Positions 37,795-50,000 of a DNA stretch of 64,000 nucleotides are shown here, piece after piece. The first letter of the stretch is position 1. Every line of letters starts with the position of its first letter. The position numbers and the translations under genes are program-made. This DNA is from Rotaria sordida (taxonomy: Eukaryota > Rotifera > Eurotatoria > Philodinida > Philodinidae), in contig CAJNOL010000618.1 of assembly GCA_905250125.1 (NCBI GenBank), positions 1 through 64,000 on the forward strand, read 5' to 3'. The notes under the pieces are model-generated. The model worked only from the letters and a program-made list of their open reading frames with translations. It made no database searches and was not told the DNA's origin.

Positions 37795-40700
37795 GATATT
37801 TTCTATTACTCTTGTATTTTTTAGACAGGAAAGAAAAAGAAAAGAAAGCTAGATTAACCTAAATGAATAGCACGATTAACCATAGTCAAATATGCTTTAG
37901 AAAATCATTAACACATATAGTTATATATATTCTATTTATTTGTCCGCCTCTCAAAACTCATCTTTGTTCTTTTTTGTTTTTAAATAGAGGAAGAAAATTA
38001 GATAAATGTTTTATCGTTTTTTATTTTAGAAAATATTCTCTGTCTGTTAGTTTCATTATATTTATTTATTTTTTTTTATTTTTTCTGTCCGGTTTATCCT
38101 TGCGTTAGTATGTTTTACCGTGCTTGTTTGTCACATGTACAGATTTGTTTTTTTTCCTTTGTATACCTAGCAGGGTTTTTTTTTCATTTGTTTCGTATAT
38201 GAAATATACAAGAAAACAAAAACAAATATTTGAACAATGATTTTAGAAAAGGAAACTAACATTTTTGTTTTTGAACATTTTTTTACTATTTTTTTTTTGA
38301 TTACGATGTTTATGTTTGAGATAATTCTCCAAAAAATTTAGAAACAAGTAATTCATCTATGGATGATATGTATTTAATTAACAGATATATTTGATGACTT
38401 TTCTGAAGAAAATCCTTCGATTCTTTCAAGCAATGCAATTTTATTAAAGTAAAAAAATCATCAGATCAAGGAAAGTAAATACATCGTTTGTCAATAGAAG
38501 TTTACACAGACGATAATGTTCATCAAATACATAGAATTTCTTATTATTTTATTACATTATCGTAGGTACATCTGTTTCAGCAAATTCCGTACAATAGTAA
38601 ATTCTTCGCTGTCTTTCGAAGTAGGCATTGAAGAATTGAATATTTCATCTCATGTGAATTGTGTTACACTAAATAGAGCGAGACCAGTAACACTAAAATA
38701 TAGTAAAGTTCTAATTAAACCAAATCTATGAACTATATTAATAGTGTTTAAGTATAGTAGTGAGCAGATCTCGATCTGCACTATTGTTGTTTGATAGGAA
38801 TTTTCTTGCTCGTACAATTGAGATGCACACTAACGGAATAGTATATATGTATATCAGTGGCATTATACTAATCGTGTTAGTCGCATTGCTTCAACTCTAT
38901 CCTACATATGATGCAAATTACATCTGCAGGATCAATAGCAATATTAGAAGTTTGACTAGGCAGAAATTGACTTAATCCATAACCAGAAAAAGAACTCAAA
39001 CTTGACTCATCTGTTGTCATATTCTATATATCCGCTATTGGATCACCAGAACTTGTTGTTCTTTAGTAATCTAAAATACGAGCAATCCTTGTTCTGCATG
39101 AATGTTAGCATAATAAATTAAAACGATGGAGGTTAATAGAAAGAGAGTACACCTAATGAAAGAAAAGTTCTTTTGGAAACATTTTCATTTTCTGTCAAAT
39201 AAAACTGAAAATTCTTAATCATTGAAGAATAGTCATTGAAAAAAAAATGAATGAGTCTTAAGTAGTCGATGATATCATATTAGCTAAAAATTTAGTATGA
39301 ACGATTTATTTTTTGTTCGATCACTGAAGTACTTTAGTCGTCTCATATATTGTGAAGATCATTGTATAAGATATCACTAAGAGAACAACAACATCAGTTG
39401 TTAGTAATTTGGCGATAAATACTTATTCTATTGAATCTTTTAAGAGTTTCAAAAAATGTATGCCTATAAATATGTAGAATTAGATAAATGAATATGTAAT
39501 ATCAATGAAGATATATTTATCTTACTTTGATAATACTTTATTTATTAATGAGTTTTTTCAAGTCGCCGAAATTCGTGTCAATATCGATTAGTATGGATAT
39601 TGATATTGAATAAAAACAAACAAAGAATTCAGTAATTATTATCTTTATATAATAATCATATCATAATATTTTATATGTACTCTGTCTGTCTCGTCAACAA
39701 TGATCTATCGCTGACTTTTATCAATGTAAACAAGTAATTATTAACATCAAAATATCAAAGAATAGAAGTATGGCTTACTCATCAAGAGAAATACAATCGT
39801 ATAAAACATGTTTAAAATTTTCAAAAATAATGAGTTGTATTAGAGTCTGCGAGACTAAGTTTGTAGATGGAAGCTATCTACTATTAATAGTGAACATTTT
39901 CACAAGGGAGAATTGATTTTTTTTAAAATTTATTTAAATTCACGCAATTTAAACATGTTTGATATTTCAAATAGGTACCGATTATTTCATCTAAGATATA
40001 ATTAATCCTATGTTGTTAATTAATTTCAAGTTGTCACGTGATCAACGTTAAATTAGTATTTTCGAGTATTTACGCTATAACTTTCATTCCACTAGAACGA
40101 TTTTAAAATGTGTTTTTTTTAATTCTATTTTCCGCGTAGTCCGCCACATTCATATCTAACTTCATGTTTTTTTAATCTTGTATCGTTTTTAAGTTACAGG
40201 ATTGACAGTTAGAAAAAAATGACAGTTGTAAACGAGACATATGTAAAAGCAGATGCTTGTCTAAGAAAAGAAAGAAACACTCGATCAAAACATATGATTC
40301 ACTGGTCTATACATCTTTCTGTTCGTATATTTCTGCTTTTGACACTTTGTTTTTTCATGTACAATGACACAAAACCGTCACTTCTGCAGGCTAGGAAAGA
40401 CTTGAATAGAAAATCAATATACCAAATAATTGAGAACTTTTTCATATAAAAATGTTTACAATTTCTTATTTTTGTATTAGAGAAAAATGATTGAAGTAGC
40501 TGAGTATAGTTACTCACCTTGTACAGTAACGTTTTCAAACTTTCAGATTAAATAGAATTCAAAAAGTTCTGTTACCAATAACAATTTCAATTCTCTAAAT
40601 TTTACTGTTTCGAATATATTCAAATTATATCACAAAATATACAATGATGTTTTTTCTGCAGATATTTCCAGTTAAATCAACTCAAAACTACTCTTGTCAG

Positions 40701-41344
40701 GTATAATTTAACTCAGAAGAATTCGATGAACAAATCTAAATATATTATGAAGTGTTCTGGATTATTCACTTTCCATACAGAACTACAAATATGATTCGAG
40801 TCTTTTGATCGAATGAATTCAATTCAATGATTGAATTAACTAGAAATTGAACTCTACACTATGTATCTCGCTTAATACTTATTGAAATATTGGCAAACTT
40901 TTGCTATATAATATAGGTACAACGTATAATTAAATTTGCTGCTCAAAAATTGCTTATGTCTATTTTCGTTTTTTCGTACCATTTGTACTAAAAAGTTAAT
41001 TCATTCAAATACTTAATTAAGACTAAACTGGTTCGATGTTTTCTACGGATTTGCCTAGAAATTCATTCAAGTCTTAGTATACTTGATCGAAAATATACGA
41101 GTGATCAAATCCTGTGTGTATCCTTCCATGACACTGACACTGTCAAGATATAGAAGAATTCTCTGTTATATCATAATATGCTCATTACTTTATATATTTC
41201 TTGTATGTATACATTGATCAAGTACATCAGGAGTTGAATGAGTTTCCAGGGAAATTCATAGAGGACATCATATGATAAAACTAATATTTCATTTTTTTTA
41301 ATAATTGAATGACTGTAAAATCTGAAAAGTGTACTGGAAAACAT

Positions 41345-42022
41345 AAGTTTAGAGCAGCTGTATTGTTAAGTTTTTTCCTCGATAGTAATAGCTAGTAAGA
41401 ATCTAAAACGAAAATATTTGTATAGCTGAAAGGGTTGCCTATCGAGATTGGTAGACCCAAAGACTCTAACGAAATTCCTTAGATGAAAGTCTACGGACAA
41501 CCAAGACCTCCAGAACCATATTTCTGGCTTCCATTCGAAGTTTTTGGAGAAAGATTTTATTTGATAGAGGAAATAATTCTGAACAAAATGATACGTATCC
41601 AACCTTTCCATGGCCTTCCTTCATCGAACTGCATTTAATTTACAGAAGGTCCAAGAAGCATTTTTCTCTTCTTTCTATTGAACATTTCAATGTTTTTGCC
41701 GTATTTGAGGCTTTCTGAGCCTTCCATAAATTGAATGCAGTTCAAAGAAGGAAGGTCATAAAGAGATCAGAGATGTATCATATTGCTCAGAATCATTTTC
41801 TCTATCAAATAAGATCTTTTTTCAAGAACTTTGAATAGAAGCCAGAAAGCTGATTTTGGTGGTCTTAGTTATCTACAGGCTCTCATCCAAGCAGTTTTGC
41901 TGAAATCTTTGGATCTACCAATCCTAATAGAGGATTCTTTCAGCTACACAAATATTTTTTTCAGATTCTTGCTAGCTATTACCATCGAGAAGAGAACTTA
42001 AGAATACAGTTGCTCTAAACTT
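41345..42022. mobile_element. Foldback element, family B, copy 1 (Tc1-like ends)
   Basis: The whole 680 bp is an inverted repeat: the left part begins AAGTTTAGAGCAGCTGTATT and the right part ends AATACAGTTGCTCTAAACTT. The centre is near 41690, with ACTGCATTTAATTTACAGAAG mirrored by CATAAATTGAATGCAGT. The right end continues TTTGTCCACCACTAT; reversed, this reads TAGTGGTGGACAAAAG, which resembles Tc1/mariner termini flanked by TA. The same element occurs at 48208-48832. No transposase frame. Confidence 0.88.
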
Positions 42023-45000
42023 TTGTCCACCACTATTTATTAGTTTTTTTATGAGTTGATTTTATTTTATTTTTCACTAGATTTAAATTGATCTAGGGTG
42101 GAGATGTGCGGGACCAACATTTAGTCTTGGTAACCAGGACTACGAGAAAAAAGTTATTCCAACTGAATCTAAAGGTTAAGGTGAAATATATTATAGTTTT
42201 AGGCGAATTATCTTATAAATCATATCAATCAGAACATAATTTAAGAAAGCTGACTCAAAAAAGTGCTAGTCATCGACTAAATAAATCAAAAAAAAATGAG
42301 TAGCGGAGAAATTGTTTTAGATATGATACGAATAAATTCTGAAATACTTTTCTCTAAACCGGAATCAGATTAGATTTGTTGAGATGATAATCGGAACCAC
42401 TAGAAAAAAAGATTATCGGAACTAAAGAAAATTGATCCCGCGCGTCTTTAATCGGGGATTGTATAAGTGATTATTCTAATTTTTCAATTTTACTGCATAA
42501 TTTATCGCTGATTTTTCATTGATTTCATTTCTCTATAATATTTCTTACATAAGTATTACTATTCCAAGGATGAATACAATATATGATATATAAACAAAAA
42601 CTTTCTTCTATGTCTTGAAGTTATTTATAATTGTTTACTGCAATAGCAATTGAACTGATAAATTTTGATTTTTTTTTAGAAAACTGAAAAGTTCTTGTAA
42701 GAACTTAGTTTTTAGAAATATAAGTTGACGACAGTATCAAAAACAATTAACTATTACTAATACATTTCTACTGTGCAAAAAAAAGAACTTATCTTGATTC
42801 ATTTTTTGCAAAGTTTCTTATCGGTTCTTTTTTATAGAAAAAAATATTTCAAAAGGTCATGCAATAAAGTCGTACGAGGATATCATTCAATGAATAAAAA
42901 CTAAAAAAAACAGAAATGATATATTTAGCGATGGTCCATGGAATTGAATGCATTCTGTATTTTCTATGAAATTCACAAGATCGATGTGCAACAATTCAAA
43001 CTATAAAAAGCATTCAATGGTTTCTTATTCAATTAAACTATTCTAAATAAAAGTATTTCAATGAATTGAATATAACAATCAACGGTTCACTGTAATGTAA
43101 CTATCGTATGGTAAGCAATAAATGATTAAATATTTATAATATTCTATATCTTGCTTCATACTGATCGTATTACATTAAAGGAAGCGAGATAGATAAAATA
43201 CCTCAATATACAAATGTCCAAACTGAATCAATAGCATTTGAATCTTAGATATAATTTTAAAAAGATTTCAGATGTGAAGATCAGCATTTGTTTAAAATTA
43301 TATCAAGTGTGCAATTGAAGTATCTGTAATTAAAATGTTAGACAAATCAGTAGAAACACTTGTTTACGTCAGCTATATTCTAACTTACACTACTAAAATT
43401 TAAATAGGTAGAACAGGAAAAAAACCAACACAGACAGTAATTTAATCATGAGTTACCAACAATGGCATTTTGTATAACGTTTGGTATGTAAATAGAATAT
43501 GTAATTATTCGATTGCTTGGAATATAGGCAGTTATTGTTCTATATATAATCATGTATATACTTCTACTAGCAAAAATACACTTGTATTTTATCGTAACGA
43601 AAACTAATTTTTTATGAATTATTTATTTTTCTGATTGCACTCTATAGTTATTGTGCAGTTGTTATTGTCATCGATATATCTCGAAATAACTATGTATTAT
43701 TAATTGCTTATTAATATTATATTATTTTATCCTGATATATCATTGACGTTGTTATTCTGTGTGAGATAAAAATAAAATTGTTATTTTTTATAACTTTAGA
43801 CGAAAATTTTCATTTCTATTATTTTGTTTTATTTTACAGTTCTATACTAATTCAAGTCTATTATTGTCATTGAAAAACATGCAACGGTTAGATTAATATA
43901 AAGTGATGAATGCGTATTATTTAGTTTCATGATATAGAACATAGAATGATTGATAAAATTAAGTACAGTTTTCTTTTTTTAGACAGCTAGTAAATATAAG
44001 CCAACTTCTATGATCAAATGGCATTAATGAAGTTTTAATAAATGAGAGTGTTGAAAATATATAAAAAGTGATTTAGACTGTCTGTTGAGTTCTTTAAATT
44101 GAGATTGATTTTATTGCGAACAGAATTATATATTTTCCTTAACGTCATAAGTTGATGTAAACAATGATAGTAATCAACAGTTAACGAAATGATTTGTATC
44201 CAAGGCTATCGACTTATGTTATCGTCATAATTGAAGTGGATGTACTTGAACGTACAATATAAAAGAGATGACAACTTTTATTAGATAAGTATAGTACTTG
44301 CTGTTACCTACATTGCTAAAAATATGCAAAAATCCAATGATAATGTTATTCAATTAAAATTTTTTACATTCATTAAAAGAAATACAAAATTATTGAAATG
44401 AAAATATAAGCACTTTCGATACAATTCTCAAAAGCATTTTTCCTTTTTATGTGGATTCGATATTCAAAATCAAATTCAAATATTTGCTGCAAACATAGTA
44501 TTCCCGCTGACGATATTACTTGTTATTGTTGTACTGCTCTCAATACATGCTATAAAAGCAATCGTGAAAAATACTTTCATGGTAGAAGTACCACCGATTA
44601 CGCAGTGACTGAACGTGCTTCACATGCTGTCAATTTAAGATATATATATATATATATGCTTTTAAAACATATAGAATGAAACAGAAGTGTTTTATCAATG
44701 AGAGTATATCTATAATTTTCGGATGGCTATTGATGAGATGGTATCACACTTGAAATTTCTCTTGGTGGTAATATATAGATAAACATATTAAATCAATGAG
44801 AACAATAAAATGAATGTCCTTGTATTAATTGTTGATCATATTTTTGTATTTTTAAAGTATTCTTAAATCAACAATCATGCAACAGTTGTAATTGTTGCAA
44901 AATAAACAAACTATTAAAAGCATACAAACACTAGAAGTAAAAATGTTTAACGCTTTCATTAACAGAGAATATCCATGATCTTCGAAAAAGAAAAACTCAA

Positions 45001-45333
45001 TCATTTCTATTGTTGTAGTAATTTTTGAAAATGTGTTGAGTGATGAAAATGAAATACTTTGATTTGTTCTTCTAAATTTATTGCATATAAACTAGCTGAA
45101 CTTCGTGAAATAAGATTGAAATCTTGCGGAATTTGATTCCATTGTGAAAAAATACAAATACGATATTGAGAAGAGTGTAAACCATATACAACGATGTGAG
45201 TAAGTTAATGTCATACTCTCATTGCTTTATTCGTGTATATTAAGCTAAATTTTGAATTGAACAAACAGTTATTCTTTACTTTATTTCTAGTAAGACCATA
45301 TTTCTACTAATGAAGGAACATTCTGAAGTGATA

Positions 45334-46520
45334 TATTCCGTTTGTTCCCATACTTTACCAATATGCAGAAGATCATTAAAGTAGAGTAATCTCCAAAGAT
45401 TTTTTGCTCATGTTAGAATTTGATTCAGATAGAGACTTTTTAGTAAATTCCTCCGACAGAAGTGCAGGTTTCCAAAACATTATTTCAACCGAAAACTTTG
45501 TACACATGAAGGTCTGAATTGGATCATTTCATATATAAAGTTCCATCAATTTTGGATATCGCATTGTCAAGATATGGATTTCTCAATATACCTTTATCTA
45601 ATACAGTACTTAAGGGTGCCTTAAAATTTTTTGTAGCTATTGTATAATTTGAAGTAGTGTCTATCTACTAAGTACATTTTGAAACTCAAGAATAATCTTT
45701 AAACATTAAAAACTCAAATTTACGTAACGGAAATAGTGAATCGAATTTTTCTTCAACCAACTTTTTCATAAAAAAAGTGTAGAAATGTTCCTGTTTCTTC
45801 GGCCTAGTACGTCCAATCAAGCTGAAACTTTCTTTACATATACAATACACTGTTTGGAATGGGTAAGTTTTTTCTGTTTCAAGAAATATTATTGTGCTGA
45901 TTTTTGGTTGCTCTTACAAAAAAGCCTCTATTAAAAAAAAACATGAGTTTTTAAGGATACTTTCGATTTTCTGGCTTTGTTATTCAAAGGACAAAAAATA
46001 AAAAGACATCTACTCCAAAGAGTGTCTAGTAGTCGTAAAAAAATGTTCGGTTCGATCGAATCTAACATTCCGAAGTAATGGGAATGAAAATTGTGGCTAT
46101 TCTGATCTAACTATCTTATAGAAGACAGCATCCGAGAACTTTGAGCCTATGACAACTTTTGCTCTACTCATCAAGATCTACCTGTTCTAAAAATTCGCAA
46201 ATTTTCTGATGAGCCATTCCCCAGAAACTTCGGAAAGAGGGAGGTATCCTCAAAGAAAATAGTAGAAATTCATATCTTAGCAATGCGATATCCAAAGCTG
46301 ATGAAACTTTATATATGAAATAGTCTAATCGAGATCTTCATGTGTACAAAGTTTCAGGTTGAAATAATATTTTTCGAAAACTCGACTCCTACAGGGAGAA
46401 TCTATTAAAAAGTCGTTTTCTCGATTAAATCCAATCATGAGGTGAAAATCTTTGGAAATTACACTTCTCTAATGATCTCCTGCATATTTGTAAAATATGA
46501 TGACAAACAGAGTGAATTAT
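45334..46520. mobile_element. Foldback element, family C
   Basis: Arms of about 260-285 bp: left about 45334-45620, right about 46260-46520. Matching pairs include ATGCAGAAGATCATTAAAG versus the complement of CTAATGATCTCCTGCAT, and ACTTTGTACACATGAAGGTC versus GATCTTCATGTGTACAAAGT. The central 640 bp is unique, with no transposase recognised. Confidence 0.85.
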
Positions 46521-47075
46521 TTGAAAATATTTCCTTGTAAATGTAAGAACACTTTGTTTTTGTCTAATCGATATATTTCATCAAGTCATCATGTCCCAAG
46601 TTTATCTTACTGGCATAACTCATTGTTAAAGGAAGCAACATGACATGTCATACGTCATCAATGATGATACATAAGTTTTATAATGTCAGTTGACATAATT
46701 TCAACTTATTTTTTGTCTTTTCGTATCGACCCACTTTTCTTAATAAACAAACATTTAATAAAAATATTTTTCTTTTCTTGAATTTCATTTCGTCGTACAT
46801 CCATTCAAAAAACAATTTTCAACGACATCTGTCATGTCTACCTGAGTATTTCTCCTTTGCTATTCATTTATCTATTGATAGTGGCGTCCAAAGAACATTC
46901 TCTTGTTTTGTGCGAATCAAAATTCGTATTCTATATTTATTTTGTTTTTATTTTTTTTAGAAGTCTTCACATCTGTATTATTAACTTACCTGTTAAGTGG
47001 AACATAAAAAAAGAACACACATCATCTTGATTGCATTATTTGTTTAATATAAGATCTTTACATTATTACAATAAA

Positions 47076-50000
47076 ATGTCAAGATCATCGTCAAATCGTT
47101 CAGCTAACAGGTGTGTGAATCATTAAAATATACTAAAAAAGAAAAACTTAGAAAACTAATACATCTGTGGAATTAGCAGTGGATTAAAAAATTCTTCTGC
47201 TAAATCTCATCATTATAGATCAATGCCGACTATATTTAAAAATAGTCGATCATCAAAAAAACAACATTCTTTAATTTTAAATAATGCAGATTTTGAAATT
47301 TGGTAGGTTTAAATGTTAGTTCATAATTTGCTCATTCGCTATCATCATTTTGTGGGTTTTGTTTTGTTTTTATATGTTATTTATGTTAATTGCAGTATTC
47401 TTTTTTTCTTTTTCTTTTTGCTTTACTTAAGTCAAGTACCAAATGAAAGTGAAATGTTTGAAATTACACAACATTCAAATACTGAAGGAAGTAATAATAC
47501 AAATCAATTAGAAACAACGACATCCGATAATACTCTTACTGATCGACAAGAACAAGTAAAATTAAGAAAGAAAAACAATTCTTTTTTCTTTTATTATTGT
47601 TATTATTTTTAGTCTGCAAACGTGTATAACAATTCTCCAACGACATCTCATGACAAATTTTCAATCTCACAATTGAAAACTCGATTGATACCATATAGAT
47701 ATGAAAATACAAAGAAAGATGAAAATGGTCATGACAAAAATCAAGGTTTTCTGTTGATTAATCAAGCTGATGATGATTTGGTTTTAATACACAATGATAA
47801 TGTTGATCAACAACATACACGTCATTCTGAACCATGTGAACATGGACGAATCGATGAAGATAATGTTGATGTGAGCCAAATTCAATTAATACCAACTACA
47901 CCAATTACACCTAGTTTATTACCGCCACAACAATCATCACTAATTTCTGCTATATCACCTGTCGTAAATCGTAAGTAAAATTAATTTTAACTATAATTCT
48001 TTGATCTCAAATACAGGCTAAGAAATAGATTGTTTAATCATTTTTCGTGAAATGAATTTTTATTATTTGATTACTAATACTTGGATGTTTGCTAGAGGAC
48101 ACGATAGAACATATATATAATGGTATAATATGACTAACAGATCATTAAACTGGATTTATGAAAAGTTTGTGACACAAACTTTTTTGAAGTCATATAATGG
48201 TACACATAAGTTTAGAGTAGTTGTATTTTTAAATTTGCCTCTCTACGATAGTAGCTAGCAAGAACTTTAAAAAAAAACATTTGTGCAACTGAAAGGATTC
48301 TCTATTAGGATTGACAGGTTTGAATACTCCAACTAAATTGTGTGAATGAGAGTTTGCAAAAAAACAGATTTCTGACTTTCATGTAAAGCTTTTGAAGAAA
48401 GATTTTATTTAATAGAGAAAATAATTTTGAACAAAATGATACATATCCGACCTTTCCATGACCTTCCTCTTCATCGGACTGTATTTAATTTACAGAAGGT
48501 CCAAGAAGCATTTTTCTCTTCTTTTTATTGAAAATTTCAATATTTTTACTATATCTGACGCTTTTGGACCTTCTATAAATTGAATACAGTTCGATGAAGG
48601 AAGATTATGAAGAGATCGAAGATGTAACATATAAAATTTTTTTCTTAAAAGCTTTGAATAGAAGTCAAAAGGTTGGTTTTGAGGATCTTGCTTTTCCGTA
48701 AATCCTCATCTAAGCAGTCTTCGGCTTATCAATACTAATAGAGAATCCATTCGGCTGCACAACTATTTTTTCAGAATCTTGCTAGCTATTACCATCGAGA
48801 AGAAAACTTAAAAATACAACTGCTCTAAACTTTTGTCCACCACTATATATTTGACATGCATGACAATAGATTTCCTTAACAAAAGATCATTGTTAATAAA
48901 CTATTTCAGGATCTATGAGAAAATATATTTCTTTTTGTTTTTGACCATCTCATCAAATAGTCATCATGCTAAATATTATCGCTACTGAATATTCAGTTTT
49001 ATAATGAATCTCTATTTCTTTTTTTAACTAGATGATAAGTAAATATTCAAACAAGAAAAATATACGAAATACGCCGCAGTGATATAAAAATAATCAAGAT
49101 AAGACAAGACAAATGTCATGAATGCATAAAATGACTCATCATTTGTACTTTTTCAAGAGCTGTCACCTTTTAAAATACTGTTAACTGTGATGAATCATGA
49201 TCTCTATATGATCATAGTCTGGATGCATAATAAGCATGATTTATTGCATACAAAAAATAGAAAAAAAAAACATTAAAACTGAAAAAAAACAATTAAAATT
49301 TCAGATCAAAGGACTATAATAAGCACAGACATTTACCAAAGACACTTCCACTGTATGTATACAATTTAAATCTACATCGGTTCAACAATTCTTAATATCG
49401 AAATGAATGAATAGCGATGCTTCTTTTTTACCTTTTCTGTTTCTTTTTACCAACAATGTTAATAACAAGTTTTTCATCATACAATGTCTTCTTCCTAGTT
49501 TCTATGCACAAAAGCAAAATAAGAACAACCTCACATAAAATAAAATGACATAACTACTAAATAATCTTATCAACATAAAATAAGAGCAGTAAAATCATCT
49601 GTTCTCTTTCATACAGTTTTACAAGGTAAGAACAAAAAAAAATATCAATTTTATATCTTATTGTAGTTAAAATGCAAATCTTATCTTCTGACAAATTTGA
49701 ACAATGCAATCTCATTAAAAGATTGCTTTTAGAAAACACACGTTCAATTGGTACTGATGTATTAGAAACACACACATACATCATTTTTCTAATAAGTTTA
49801 TTAAGAGATTGATATGAATTTCTCATTGATTTAATTTTCTTTCTGCAGAAAATCATGAATTTCTTCTGAAATTGATTCTGATGTTGAATTATCAACTTTT
49901 ACTTTTTTTTTTGAATGAATGACTCGAACTTGTCTAGACCTCAAAATTATATAAAATATTTTATTGTAGAAACTACTCATGTAAAACACCATGAACTGTA

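Larger units (their letters stand above)
37795..47075. other. 9.3 kb gene-poor region
   Basis: No gene could be supported. Foldback elements occupy 41345-42022 and about 45334-46520. Open frames of 60-80 codons occur (for example 38516-38731, 40219-40449, 44449-44679), but none shows a family motif. A minus-strand stretch 39022-38922 opens with ATG and has gene-like codon choice (MTTDESSLSSFSGYGLSQFL) but no continuation. The region could hold distal 5' exons of the gene at 47076, non-coding RNA, or decayed sequence. Confidence 0.55.

Noticed and set aside
40219..40449. 76-codon frame with one hydrophobic segment
   Set aside because: No signal-peptide logic, splice continuation or family motif; such a length is expected by chance in 9 kb of AT-rich DNA.
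44449..44679. Cys-rich 76-codon frame
   Set aside because: The Cys spacing fits no known fold and the frame runs into a TA repeat; not supportable without expression data.
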